The translations under genes were made by a program, and so were the position numbers. The notes under the pieces were generated by a model. That model did not search any database and was not told where the DNA came from. It was given only the letters and a program-made list of their open reading frames with translations. This document shows, piece after piece, positions 28,606-38,851 of a stretch of DNA of 64,000 nucleotides. Numbering within the stretch: the stretch's first letter is position 1; every line of letters begins with the position of its first letter. Source of the stretch: Phenylobacterium sp. J367 (lineage in GTDB: Bacteria; Pseudomonadota; Alphaproteobacteria; Caulobacterales; Caulobacteraceae); contig NZ_JAJONA010000001.1 in the NCBI RefSeq assembly GCF_024699985.1, positions 3,416,501 through 3,480,500 on the forward strand. Direction: 5' to 3'.

Positions 28606-29904
28606 CTATCTGGGCCGCGCGTCGAGCTTGCCGGTGGAGGCAAGCAGGCCGAAGGCGGCAATCCCTAGATAGCAGGCGGCGGGCGCCAGAAGCGCCAGCG
28701 CCAGACCTGCGTGGTCCGCCAGGCTACCGGTCAGCACCGGCACGACGGCGCCGCCCACGATGGCCATGCACAGAAGTCCGGAGCCTTGCGGGGTATCGGC
28801 TTGTAGACCTTCGATCGCGAGGCTGAAGATCGTCGGAAACATGATCGAGTTGCAAAGGCCGACCGCGATGATGCTCCCCGCCGCCAGCCACCCTGACGAG
28901 GCGCTGGAGGCGACGACGAGCGCCACCGCGCCCAAGGCGCAGGCCATCAGCACTCGGCCGGCCGGCACGCGCAGCATCAGACCGGAACCGATCGCGCGCC
29001 CCACCATCGCCCCGCCCCAGTAGAAGGCGACGAGGCGCCCGGCGGCCTCTGCGGTGGCGCCAAGAGTGCGCGGCTCCATTAGATAGTTGATCATCAGGCT
29101 GCCGATCGAGACCTCGGCGCCTACGTAAAGGAAGATCGACAGGACCCCCCAGGCCAGCCGCGGCCGCTTGGTTAGGAGGGAGAACGACGACAGCCGGGTT
29201 TCATTGGGTGCGGCGCTGGGGACCGCGGGCGAGTTGCGGAGCACCCAGATCGTCGCGGCGAGCACAACGAGCAGGGCGGCGATGCCCAGGAAGGGCAACT
29301 GCACCTGGTGGGCGTGCGCGGCGCGAACGGCGACCAGCGCGTCTGCTGACATGCTCGCTGGATCGGGCGTCTCGACTCCGCCGCGCAGGATCAGCGCCGC
29401 GCCGACGAAGGGACCGACAAAGGTGCCGAAGGAGTTGAACGCCTGGGCGAGGTTTAGCCGGCTGTGCGACGTTTCCGTCGAGCCCAGGTTCGCGATCAGC
29501 GGATTTGCCGCCACCTGCAGGGTGGTGATCCCGCAGGCCATGATGAACAGGGCGGCCAGGAAGCCGCCATAGAGGCCAGCCTGTGCGGCGGGCGCGAACA
29601 TCAGGCAGCCGCCCGCCATGACCACCAAGCCGGTGACGATCGCCCGCAGGTAGCCGATGCGCGCCAGCAACATGCCCGCGGGGACCGAGACGAGCAGGTA
29701 GGCTATGAAGAAGGCGAACTGCGTCAGCATGGCCTCCGCGTAGCTAAGGGCAAAGAGCCCCTTTAGCTTCGGGATCAAGGTGTCGATGAGGACCGTGGCG
29801 AAGCCCCACGCGAAGAACAGAGTGACGACGGCGGGGACGAGCACGCCAGCGCCCGGACCGGTCCCGCCGCTTGTTGCCGGCGGTCGCAGCGGCGTGCCTA
29901 CCAT
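28606..29904 (-). CDS. Sugar MFS permease of the GluP/FucP type
   Basis: A 432-residue inner membrane transporter with 12 predicted helices. FFAWGFATVLIDTLIPKLKGLFALSYAEAMLTQFAFFIAYLLVSVPAGML is the family's N-terminal signature, with ITTLQVAANPLIANLG and LNLAQAFNSFGTFVGP following. Family members carry glucose, galactose, fucose or N-acetylglucosamine with protons. The ATG at 29904 (MVGTPLRPP) has GGAGAGGAA 7 bases upstream; an in-frame ATG at 29955 has no such site. The gene leads the permease-glk-lacI-FGE unit, with a palindromic operator 75 bp upstream. The gene is intact. Confidence 0.92.
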   Translation of the reverse strand: MVGTPLRPPATSGGTGPGAGVLVPAVVTLFFAWGFATVLIDTLIPKLKGLFALSYAEAMLTQFAFFIAYLLVSVPAGMLLARIGYLRAIVTGLVVMAGGCLMFAPAAQAGLYGGFLAALFIMACGITTLQVAANPLIANLGSTETSHSRLNLAQAFNSFGTFVGPFVGAALILRGGVETPDPASMSADALVAVRAAHAHQVQLPFLGIAALLVVLAATIWVLRNSPAVPSAAPNETRLSSFSLLTKRPRLAWGVLSIFLYVGAEVSIGSLMINYLMEPRTLGATAEAAGRLVAFYWGGAMVGRAIGSGLMLRVPAGRVLMACALGAVALVVASSASSGWLAAGSIIAVGLCNSIMFPTIFSLAIEGLQADTPQGSGLLCMAIVGGAVVPVLTGSLADHAGLALALLAPAACYLGIAAFGLLASTGKLDARPR

Positions 29905-29978
29905 GACTGTGTTCCTCTCCGACGCTTGCAGCGCCAAGGTTGAAGCTGGGTTCAATGTTTCGACCGTACGGAGCCCTC

Positions 29979-29990
29979 GACAGCGTTGTC
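29979..29990. promoter_or_regulatory. LacI-type operator in front of the permease unit
   Basis: GACAGCGTTGTC, a near-perfect 12-bp palindrome, 75 bp upstream of the permease start. The same 12-mer occurs at 36049, 37741 and (inverted) 41216. Confidence 0.75.
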
Positions 29991-30078
29991 AATCTGCTCT
30001 GTCAGCAGATCACAGTCATCCTGGAGAGCAGTTGCTGGCAGAGAAGGGCGGAACGGCCTTAGATGTCGAAGCATGACG

Positions 30079-31859
30079 CTACTGGCGTCGATGAACTCCT
30101 GACGGCTCCGCGAAGTGGTCCTCGATGCGGTTCGCGCGATAAAGACTTTCGACCGGCTCCGTCAACGGCGGGTCGCTGAAACGCTGCGCTTCTGCCCACC
30201 AAAGCTGTTGAAGCTCGCGCAACTTTTCCGGGTATCTGGCCGACACGTCGACAGCTTCGGAGAAGTCCGCCTCGGTATCATAGAGCTCCCACTGATCCCG
30301 GCTGAAATCGGTATTGATCCGGTGAACGGCGACCGCTCGCCACTTTCCCGACCGGATTGCCCGGTTGCCGCGCAACTCGAAGAACTGCAACGGCCGGGTG
30401 GCTGCGGTTGGTGAAGCCCAGGTCGGAAGAATCGAGCGCCCAGCCACCGGAATCTGCTTGTTGCCGTCGATCACATCCCGAAATTTCGTTCCCGCCGCTT
30501 CAAGAATGGTGGGCGCGATGTCGATAGTGTCCACAGGTTGCTGGCGAACCGCACCCGCGGCTTTGATCCGGTCGGCCCACGTTATGATGAGCGGGGTTCG
30601 CACGCCGCCAGCATACGGCCACAATTTGTACCGTCGAAACGGAGTGACACCGGCCATTGCCCACGGCCGTTGGTAAAGCGAATGTGTTTTCGGGCCCCCC
30701 AATTTTTCCAGGTTCGCGGCCATCTCGGCAATTGGGGTCGAGTCGCTGTAATGTTCCCAAAACGCCCCGTTGGCGCCGCCTTCAGAGGCCGCGCCGTTGT
30801 CCGAAAGTAGAACGAATAGGGTATTGTCGTACTCTCCGGTTTGCTTGAGAAAGTCGATCAGACGACCGATCTGCTCGTCGGCATGCGTGAGGAACCCGGC
30901 GTAGGTTTCCATGAACCGGGTAAACACGCGATGATGCTCGGTATCAAGCGTGCTCCATGCCACGTCGCCGGCATTGCGTGGCGGCAGAATGGTGGTGGCC
31001 GGGATAATCCCCAGCCGTTTCTGCCGCGCGAACCGCTCCTCGCGCAGGGCATCCCACCCCTGTCATAGATTCCGCGGTAGGCATCGATATATGACCGCGG
31101 TACCTGGATCGGCGAGTGCGCCGCGCCGTACGCGAGATAGAGGAAGCGCGGCGCCGTAGGCCGCGCAGCCCGGCCGGCCCGCCAGCGCTCGATCGCGCGA
31201 TCGGTGATGTCGATGGAAAAGTGATAGCTCTGAGCGGTCGGCGCGGGCAGGCGGGCGTTGTTCTCGATCAGCAGCGGCTTGTACTGGTCGGTCCACCCCT
31301 TGAGAAACCCGTAGAAATAATCGAAGCCGCGCTGCAACGGCCACGAACGCCGATTTTGACCGGGAGCCTCGTCGTAGTCTGGTGCGAGATGCCATTTCCC
31401 GATTGCATCGGTCCCATAGCCGACATGCCTTAGCGCTTGCGCCAGCGTCTCGGCATTGGTCGGCATCTCTCCCTTGCTCGCGCTCTTATCGTCGGAATCT
31501 GGTTCCCTTAGCTTGGAAGCAAGATCCTCCATCCGTACCGTTTGATTGTTGCGCCCGGTCAGCAAGGAAGCACGCGTCGCAGAGCAGATCGCGCGTGAGT
31601 CGAAGCGGTTGTATCGGATGCCGGCGACAGCCAGAGCGTCGATGTTCGGCGTTCTGATTTCCGAACCAAAGGCGCCGAGATCGGCAAAGCCGACATCGTC
31701 AAGCACAATCACGACTACATTGGGCCGGTTCGCCGGCGGGTTCGCCGCAGCAGCCGCACTGACTCTTGAGATAGGCATTAAGGTCGCCACCGCGCCCGTT
31801 GTGGCGCCCACCAGCTGCCGCAGGAAGCGGCGGCGTCCTACTGGCTCCCGTTGGGGCAT
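30079..31859 (-). CDS. Tat-exported arylsulfatase, CSATR type (apparent -1 frameshift near 31055)
   Basis: A type I sulfatase of about 593 residues that removes sulfate esters in the periplasm. A twin-arginine signal (GRRRFLRQLVGATTG) opens the protein. NVVVIVLDDVGFADLGAFG binds the metal; C92 in ICSATRASLLTGR is the residue to be changed to formylglycine; IGKWHLAPDYDE, LLSDNGAASEGG and YAGGVRTPLIITWAD follow. The frame breaks near 31055 (YDRG, then WDALREERFARQKR). It starts 4 bases after the esterase stop, so it is the last gene of the TonB receptor-esterase-sulfatase operon. Confidence 0.9.
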
Positions 31860-31862
31860 GAG

Positions 31863-33446
31863 CTATTCCTTCGCCATGCTCGCGATCAGATCAAGCCTCT
31901 CCCGTCGCGGGTCAGGCTTTGCCACCGCCTCGCCCTCCTCCGCGAAGTCCATCAAGATGTCGGTTTTCCGATCGTAACGGGGCCATTGCGGAAGTCCCGA
32001 GCCATTGGGGTCGCCCGTCTTGGCGAAATTCGCCCAATAACGGTTCATGATCTTGGCCATCGCTTCATCGCGGGCCGTGGTGGCCTCGCCATAGCGGTAG
32101 CGAACGGTGTCCATCACATATGGGATGTCGGAAGCGTGGGGAGCGCCCTTCATTTTGTCGCGAAGGCTTTCCGCCACGTAGGAGAAGCGGAAGTGCCATG
32201 CCGGAAGTCCCTGATCGCTGAACAGCGCCGCCACGTAGCGGCTCGGCTCCACCATCGCCATGTCGCCTCCGACCGCTGCCGCTACGCTTACATCGTCGGC
32301 CGTTCCGGTCGGATCGTAAGCGCGGCGCGCGGCGGCCGCTCGGGGCCCGAACATTGCGAACAAACGTTCCTTCGATCCCGAGAGCATTCCGATATCGGCG
32401 CTGGTCGCACCGATGATCAACGGCACGCGCTCTTGAGCACCACGTCGATAGCTTTGATCGGGCGAGGCGATCACGATCTTGCCGTCGATGGATGGGCCGC
32501 CATAAGTGGCCCTGTGCTCCATCATCGTCCTCATGTTGAGGCCGGCGTTCACCTGTTGGTCGGGGAGCGCGCGCAGCGCGCGCAGCGCCTCCGGCCCCTC
32601 GCCTTCAATGCCATTCGACCGTGCGAACGCTACGCCGACGGTCTCGAGGGACGGGACCTGGCCGCTATCCTGGCGGACGTGCCGTGTTCCCATCAGGTCA
32701 CCTCGGCCTCCGCCCGACTGTACGATGGCTCCGGCGAACAGGCCCTTCGCGAGAGGGGAGGTGAGCAGCATCTGAACCGACCAGCCGCCTGCTGACTCGC
32801 CAAAGATCGTGACGCGCTTCGGATCGCCGCCAAACGCCGCAATATTGTCCCGGACCCAATGGAGCGCAGCAATCTGGTCCATGTAACCATAATTGCCGAG
32901 CAGCCCGTCATCTTCGTTCGCGGCAGTCAGTGCGGGATGGGCGAAGAAACCAAACCTGCCCACTCTGTAGGCGATGCCCACCATGATCACGCCATGCTGA
33001 GCGAAACTGTCGCCACGGAATACGGCTGGCGAGGCACCCCCCATTTACAAAGCCGCCACCATGAATCCAGACCATTACCGGCAAACCACCGCCTGCCCGG
33101 CGCCCGCCGGGCGCCAGACGTTCAGATAAAGGCAATCCTCCGACAACGAGGGCGCGCCTAAGGGCGCAGCGATTCCAGGCACCGGGGTCTGCATACAGTC
33201 AGGGGCATATCCGGTCGCTGGCCGCAGCCCAGACCACGGGCGGACGGGTTGGGGAGCGCGCCAGCGCAAGGAACCCGCGGGCGGCGCAGCGAAAGGTACG
33301 CCCTTAAAACTCTCGACGCCGTTCTCGCTTGCACCGGCGAGAACGCCAGCGGAAATTCTGACCTGTGGGGCCTTCTCTGCCCGTGCTGCCGGCGCCATGA
33401 ACACGAAAGCAAGGGCCGCGGTGACCAGCACCATCTTCTTGCGCAT
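31863..33446 (-). CDS. Exported type-B carboxylesterase (two frameshifts, 33040-33090)
   Basis: A periplasmic serine esterase, about 525 residues. The Sec signal begins at MRKKMVLVTAALAFVFMAPA (ATG 33446). Then VRISAGVLAGASENGVESFKGVPFAAPPAGSLRW and LSEDCLYLNVWRP, both standard for the family; VMVWIHGGGFVNG is the oxyanion hole, and FGESAGG carries the nucleophile. Two indels between 33040 and 33090 break the frame around the HGGGF region. It lies between the TonB receptor and the sulfatase, so it may remove an acyl or aryl ester from the same imported compound. Confidence 0.87.
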
Positions 33447-33506
33447 TGATTTCACTCCCGCTCGGATCGGCACATCCGCAAGCCTGGATGTCACGGCCCG
33501 GCATTC

Positions 33507-35969
33507 TCAAAACCGAAGACTAAGTGTTGCACCCGCATAGCGTTGGGAATCCTTGGCGTAGCTGGCTTGCAGATCGAAGGGCTGGGTCGTCGACTGCAGG
33601 ATGGCGGCATGGGCGAGGCCCGTGTAATAGTTTGTATTGAACAGGTTCCGAACGAACACTGACACAGTGTATCGCTCGCTGGCATCGCTGAACCCTGCGG
33701 TTAAATCCACTATGGCATAGGATTTCTGCTTCAGCAATGGATCCTGGTTTACCGCAAAGAGCGATGAACTTTGGAAATTTATGCTCGCTTGAGCAAAAGC
33801 CCTAAAGGTTGAGCCGAACTCGGCTTCATAGCGCGGCTGAATACTCACGCGGTACTTGGGGGCAACTGGAAGTTGCCCGCCGCGAACATCGACGATCGGA
33901 GGTGAGGTCGTCACCACGCCGTTGGTTGTTATACGGCGTCGGTAGCATGAATTGATTGGAAAGTTAGCCGTGAGGATCGGTGCCGCCGCCTGCTGCTGAA
34001 GGGCGCACTGGAGGCCATCGACATCGATGGTCGCATCTGTGTAGGAAAAACTCATTGCTATGGACAGGGTGTCGGACGGCCTCATGGTCGACTCGATTTC
34101 GAAGCCCTGCGTCCGGGACTTTCCGGCATTGATCTGCTGGACTGTGAAAACGCCGGTAACCGGGTCGCTGATGACGGTCTGGGTCTGCAGATCCTTGTAG
34201 TCCGATCGGAAGAGCGCGGCGTTTAGATCGAAGACGCCGCTTGCATGCCGCCACTTGGCACCGAGCTCGTAGGCGTCGACATGCTCCGGGTTCAGACCGG
34301 GATTGTTGGTGAAGATCGTTGTGGCCCCCAGATCGAGGGCAAATGCCTTGTAGCCGCGCGTGTAGCTAAAATATGTTTGCAAGTTTCGGTCGATTTCGTA
34401 GCGCAGCCCTGCCTTACCAGTCACCGCGGTGCCGTCGCGCTCGCTGATCCCCTCGTTAACAGTGGTCCCAGGGAACAGCACGTCACCGGTCATCAAAGGC
34501 CCGAATTGGCTGCCCTCGACCCTCTGCTTCTCATATTGGCCGCGAAGTCCCCCAAGTACGTGCAGTCCGCCCCAGATCCGATAGTCGGCTTGCCCGAAGA
34601 TCGAGGCGCTTTCGCTGTCGAACTGCGCGTCGAAGCCGCCGCTTTGGTTGACGATCGTGCCGGTGCAAGGCTGCCCGACAACGCCGGCCGAGCAGGTCTG
34701 CCGGCGGCGGACCAGATTGCGGTGCAGATCGAGCTTGCTGAGGAAGATGCCCGCGACATAGGTCAGATCGCCGCCGCCATTGGATGCGATCCGGACCTCC
34801 TCGGTGTACGATTTTTGCTTTTGACGGGCCGGCTGGAAGTTCCACGACGCAAAGGCGGCCGCACCCACGAACGGAGTCGGATCGCTCACGATCTGGTCCT
34901 GTTCGAGTTGATTGAGTTCCTGGTAGCCCTGGAAGGCCGTGATTGATGTGATGGTCACGGGTCCAATATCCCAGTCCGCTTGGAGCGAGATCTGCGTCAG
35001 ATCTGTCTTCACGTAGCTCAAATTGTCGTTGTTGTTCGTATGATTGTCAGATGAGGTAACTACTAGCGGACGGAGAATTTGGGCCAGAACTGGATTCTCG
35101 ACCCGCACAAATGGCGTGGCACAGCAATTCGCATCGTACTCGCGCACTTCGGCGCTGAGCAGAAAGTTCAGCGAAGACGTCGGGTCCCACTCAAGCTTGC
35201 CGCGCAAGCCCCAGCTTTCAAAGCCACCCTGGTAGCTGTCGGTCTTGATGTTATAGAGATGACCGCCCACATTGTTGTAGTAGCCGGACAGCCTGCCGCG
35301 CAGGCCCTCTGCAATCGATCCTGTCAGTGTGCCCTTAACCCGATACTCTTGCCGCTCGGCGATGGTCGCTTCCACATGGCCGCCGAATTCGTTGGCAGGC
35401 CGGGCGGTGACGATATTGATCACTCCAGCGGTGGCGTTCTTGCCGAATAATGTGCCTTGAGGACCCCGCAGCACCTCTACGCGTTCGATGTCGAGCAGGT
35501 CGGCGAAGCCTGAGCTGGCCCGCGGCGCCACGACGCCATCGACGACCACTGAAACAGACGGCTCCACGCCTTGTCCGAAAAGCGAGGTGCCAACGCCACG
35601 AATTCGGAAGCTGCTGTTGTTTGGAGCACCGCCTTGTTGATAGGTAAGCGCGGGGACAGCGCGGGTTAGCGACTGCGAATCGTTGATCTGCTGGCTGGCT
35701 AACCTCTCACCAGTGACTACCGAAACCGCGACCGGCACATCGATCAGGCGCTCCGTTCGCTTCTGCGCCGTGACGACAATCTCCCCGACCGAATGATCGA
35801 CCAGGCTGGCAGCGACAGAAGGCGCCGGTGCGATGCCACGTGAGTCTGATGTCGGCGCCGGCTGCTTATCCTGCGTCGTCGAAGAAGTCGTCTGCGCCAT
35901 CGCCGGCAGGCTTCCCATGGAAGCCGCCAAAGCCGCGAAGCTGACGATCTTAACACGAACTTTTTCCAT
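33507..35969 (-). CDS. TonB-dependent outer membrane receptor
   Basis: An intact 820-residue receptor. The signal peptide ends at AMAQ, a TonB-box-like segment (SVGEIVVTAQKR) follows, then the plug (DVPVAVSVVTGERLASQQ, SFRIRGVGTSLFGQGVEPSVSVVVDGVV, RVEVLRGPQGTLFGKNATAGVINIVTARP) and the barrel ending in ATLSLRF. The plug sequence is of the sphingomonad/caulobacterial type used for plant-derived or aromatic compounds and sugars. It leads an operon with the esterase and sulfatase. A LacI-type operator sits 80 bp upstream. Substrate unknown; the neighbours point to a sulfated ester. Confidence 0.95.
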   Translation of the reverse strand: MEKVRVKIVSFAALAASMGSLPAMAQTTSSTTQDKQPAPTSDSRGIAPAPSVAASLVDHSVGEIVVTAQKRTERLIDVPVAVSVVTGERLASQQINDSQSLTRAVPALTYQQGGAPNNSSFRIRGVGTSLFGQGVEPSVSVVVDGVVAPRASSGFADLLDIERVEVLRGPQGTLFGKNATAGVINIVTARPANEFGGHVEATIAERQEYRVKGTLTGSIAEGLRGRLSGYYNNVGGHLYNIKTDSYQGGFESWGLRGKLEWDPTSSLNFLLSAEVREYDANCCATPFVRVENPVLAQILRPLVVTSSDNHTNNNDNLSYVKTDLTQISLQADWDIGPVTITSITAFQGYQELNQLEQDQIVSDPTPFVGAAAFASWNFQPARQKQKSYTEEVRIASNGGGDLTYVAGIFLSKLDLHRNLVRRRQTCSAGVVGQPCTGTIVNQSGGFDAQFDSESASIFGQADYRIWGGLHVLGGLRGQYEKQRVEGSQFGPLMTGDVLFPGTTVNEGISERDGTAVTGKAGLRYEIDRNLQTYFSYTRGYKAFALDLGATTIFTNNPGLNPEHVDAYELGAKWRHASGVFDLNAALFRSDYKDLQTQTVISDPVTGVFTVQQINAGKSRTQGFEIESTMRPSDTLSIAMSFSYTDATIDVDGLQCALQQQAAAPILTANFPINSCYRRRITTNGVVTTSPPIVDVRGGQLPVAPKYRVSIQPRYEAEFGSTFRAFAQASINFQSSSLFAVNQDPLLKQKSYAIVDLTAGFSDASERYTVSVFVRNLFNTNYYTGLAHAAILQSTTQPFDLQASYAKDSQRYAGATLSLRF

Positions 35970-36048
35970 TCCGCCCCCCTTTCAACCGTTCGCCTCGGCA
36001 CTAACAAAGCAGCTTCGTTAGCAGAGACCCTCCCGCTGCGATTGTTTT

Positions 36049-36060
36049 GACAGCGTTGTC
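36049..36060. promoter_or_regulatory. LacI-type operator in front of the TonB receptor operon
   Basis: GACAGCGTTGTC, 80 bp upstream of the receptor start, flanked by TTTT and TAAA. Identical to the sites at 29979 and 37741. Confidence 0.75.
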
Positions 36061-36229
36061 TAAACTTTCCTCGATAATTCGGGTGTGGTCAAGCTGCTTG
36101 ACCTGCGCGCCTTCCTGCTCCCTCCACTTGAGCTAGGTCCTGTTGACGAAGTGGATTCCCAAATCAGGTAATCGCTGATTCAAGGCCGCTCTTTGGGGAG
36201 GGCGGCTGTGCTTCGTGGTTCGTGGCCTG

Positions 36230-36471
36230 ATGTCCGACGAGGAGTGGGCGTTCTTCGCGCCGTTCGTAATCGAGAGCGGCCCCCGGCGCGGTCGGAGACC
36301 GCGTAACCACCGTCTGGTGCTGGACGGGGTTCTGGATCGCGCGGACGGGCTCGCCCTCGCGGGATCTGCACGACCACTTCGGCAAGTGGAGCTCGGTCTA
36401 CCGCCAGTTCCGGCGCTGGACGCTGGCCGGCTTGGGACGCGCTGCTGGCGGCCCTCAACGACAGCGGCTAG
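36230..36471 (+). pseudogene. IS5-family transposase remnant (N-terminal part)
   Basis: MSDEEWAFFAPFVIESGPRRGRRPRNHRLVLDGV is the usual start of an IS5 (IS427-group) transposase. In the next frame the text continues WIARTGSPSRDLHDHFGKWSSVYRQFRRWTLAGL and ends at ALLAALNDSG plus stop. Two one-base losses (near 36330 and 36432) break it, and the catalytic half is missing. Confidence 0.75.
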
Positions 36472-36548
36472 AGCATCGTGCTTGAAACGGGAAGCGAGAG
36501 GATTCCCTGATGTGCCGAAGCGTGATTCACCATGGCTGGAGGTGGATC

Positions 36549-36786
36549 ATGGGCAAGCCGTACTCGATGGATCTGCGGGAGCGGATCGTGGCGCATGTGT
36601 CGGCCGGCGGGAGCCGTCGGGGCGCGGCGCGGCAGTTCGGGGTGAGCGACAGCTGTTCGGTGAAGCTGCTGGCGCGGGTGGAGCGGACGGGGTCGGCGGC
36701 GCCGGCGCGGCAGGGTCGGCCGACGGGCGGCGGCAAGCTGGCGGGGCACCTGGACTTCCTGATCGCCAGCGTGGAGCGCCACGCCG
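36549..36786 (+). pseudogene. IS630-family transposase remnant (N-terminal HTH part)
   Basis: [35 protein letters not shown] is the HTH start of an IS630 transposase. It continues to [11 protein letters not shown] and is cut off where the IS3 sequence starts at about 36788. The catalytic part is absent. Confidence 0.75.
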
Positions 36787-36789
36787 GGC

Positions 36790-37310
36790 GATCAGGGCGT
36801 CCAGCTCGCGGGCCATGCGATGGCCGCCGATCGAGGTGTCGACCACCAGCGCCAGGGCTTCGCGGGTGAAGTCGTCGACGATGCACAGGATCCGGAAGCG
36901 CCGGCCCCACGACAGGGTGTCGGCGACGAAGTCCAGGCTCCAGCGCTGGTTGGGTCCGTCCGGCAGCGTCATGGGCGCCCGCGTGCCGGTCGCGCGCTTG
37001 CGGCCGCGCCGCCGGCGCACCGCCAGACCCTCCTCGCGGTAGAGCCGGAAGAGCTTCTTCTTGTTCATGCTGACGCCCTCACGCTGCAGCAGGATGCCCA
37101 GCCGCCGGTAGCCGAAGCGGCGACGCTCCGCCGCCAGGCCCCGCAGCCGCTCGCGCACGTCCGCATCGCCCGGCTCAGCCACGCGGCGCACCGTCTTGGG
37201 ATCGACCTGGACCAGCCCGCAGGCGCGCCGCTGCGAGAAGCCGCGCTCCGCCATCAGGCGAAGCACGGCCTCCCGACGCGATGCGGGCCCGATCAGTTTT
37301 TTCCCAGAAG
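36790..37310 (-). pseudogene. IS3 transposase orfB, 3' truncated
   Basis: Reads on from orfA in the -1 frame: [39 protein letters not shown], then [68 protein letters not shown] (first catalytic Asp) and [13 protein letters not shown]. It stops there, before the second Asp and Glu, so the integrase core is incomplete. Confidence 0.82.
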
Positions 37311-37565
37311 ATCCTTCAAGGCCGAGACGTCCAGCATCGACTCCGCCAGCAGCTTCTTCAGCCGCCGGTTCTCGTCCTCCAGCGCCTTCAGCTTCTGGGC
37401 ATCCGACACGTTCATGCCGCTGTACTTGGCCTTCCAGCGGTAGAAGGTCTGCTCGCTGATCCCGTGCCGTCGGCAAACTTCCGCCGTCGGGCTCCCCGCC
37501 TCCTGCTCCCGCAGCACGCCGATGATCTGCGCCTCGTTGAACCTGCTCTTCTTCACGTCCGTCTC
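37293..37565 (-). CDS. IS3 transposase orfA (HTH protein)
   Basis: About 90 residues starting near [23 protein letters not shown], with the [25 protein letters not shown] and a leucine-zipper-like helix ([21 protein letters not shown]). This is a complete IS3 orfA. The last codons run through GGAAAAAACTGA, a slippery A6 stretch (about 37294-37303) that allows the -1 shift joining it to orfB. The exact start is unclear: an earlier in-frame ATG at 37589 exists. Confidence 0.82.
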   Translation of the reverse strand, partial: ETDVKKSRFNEAQIIGVLREQEAGSPTAEVCRRHGISEQTFYRWKAKYSGMNVSDAQKLKALEDENRRLKKLLAESMLDVSALKDLLGKN

Positions 37566-37740
37566 CTCTGGTGACGGACTCTCACTCAAACCGCGGGATC
37601 AGGAAGGGGGCAGGTCACGACGTCGCGCACTCCCACGCTCATCGAGCGGAAATGACCTACCGTAGCGATCCGCGCTCTGGTCGTGGCGGATGATGGTTGC
37701 CACGTCAGTGGACGCTACGGAGGAGATCACGACATGCATT

Positions 37741-37752
37741 GACAGCGTTGTC
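37741..37752. promoter_or_regulatory. LacI-type operator in front of the epimerase gene
   Basis: GACAGCGTTGTC, ending 69 bp before the epimerase start. The preceding bases give ATTGACA, so a -35 box may overlap the operator. Confidence 0.75.
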
Positions 37753-37821
37753 GCAAATCGTGCCGCGCAGTAGTCTGCTCGACGATCGCGAATGCGCCCT
37801 GTCTTTGTGGAGAGCCGCTCC

Positions 37822-38834
37822 ATGACCCTTGAGACCCGAAACGGGCGTCAGTTTCCGCTCACCCGGCGTCGGCTGCTTGCTGTGGCGCCGCTCCTCGCCG
37901 CGGCGGGGCCCCCACCGCCGGTGCACTCTTTCGCTTCGGCGACATTGCGCGCCGCCGTCGCCCCAACGAGGGGGCCGAGCTTACGAGCCTGCAGATCCGC
38001 CGTCATGGCCGATGGCTTGAGCTTCTCTACCGCGGCGGGGACTTTACCCCCACCACTGACTTTGAGGGCCGCGCGCCGATCCTCTGGCCAGCTACGGGGC
38101 GCAACTTCATCTCTGCGATGAGCGAGGAGTTCGGCTGGACTTGGCAAGGCCGGACCTACCCTATGCCGATCCACGGCTTCGCCAGAGCGCAGGCATGGCG
38201 GGTCGCCCGTCGCACGCCCGCCTCGGTGGGCCTTGTTCTCAAAGACACCGCTGAAATCCGCCGATACTACCCGTTCGGATTCATCTTCAGCGCCGATTAC
38301 GTCGCCCAAGGCGAATCGCTCACGCTGCGCCAGCGTATCGTCGCGGACAGAACCAACACTGCCCCGATGCCTTTCTCAATTGGCAATCATATTGCCTTCC
38401 GTGTCCCCCTCTTGCCGGGTGGAAGCGCGTCCTCTGTGCTGGTGGAAACCCCAGCCACACGCCAGATTATTACCGACTCGCAAGGACGCCCCACGGGCGA
38501 AGTCCGCCCCTTCGGGAAGCCAGGCGCCGTACCGCTCGGAACCCTGGCCCCGCGCACAGCATATTCGATGGGCGGCTATCGCTCCGGCGATATCTGGGCG
38601 AGACTCCGCGACGCGGGCGGCCTCACGATTACGGTTCGGCACACTCCCGACCGTCTTCCTGACGGAGAGCCCGTGTTGTTCAACCTGTGGGGAGATCCGG
38701 GCGCCGGGTTCTTCAGCCCCGAGCCCTGGGTGGGCAAGCAGAACTCGCTGGCGAGCGGCGACGGCCTGATCCGACTAGAGCCGGGAAGCGCCTACATCTG
38801 GACGATCGCTGTCGAAGTGACGGAGACGGCCTGA
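37822..38834 (+). CDS. Tat-exported aldose 1-epimerase-like protein (apparent -1 frameshift near 37913)
   Basis: About 337 residues. It begins with a twin-arginine-type signal (LTRRRLLAVAPLLAAAG). After one missing base near 37913 the text continues GALFRFGDIARR..., GAELTSLQIRRHGRWLELLYRG, ISAMSEEFGWTWQG, PMPIHGFARAQAW (HGFAR active-site region of the mutarotase fold), RYYPFGFIFSADYVAQG and PFSIGNHIAFRVPL. The fold would interconvert sugar anomers in the periplasm. The ATG at 37822 has GGAGA upstream; an ATG at 37792 is also in frame. A LacI-type operator lies 69 bp upstream. Confidence 0.82.
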
Positions 38835-38851
38835 CATCACCATCAAGCCCG

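Larger units (their letters stand above)
36790..37617 (-). mobile_element. Truncated IS3-family element (IS407-like group)
   Basis: The right end TGACCTGCCCCCTTCCT (reading inward on the minus strand from 37617) looks like an IS3 terminal repeat. orfA and orfB follow. orfB breaks off near 36790 inside its catalytic domain against the IS630 fragment, so the other end is lost and the element cannot move. Confidence 0.75.
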
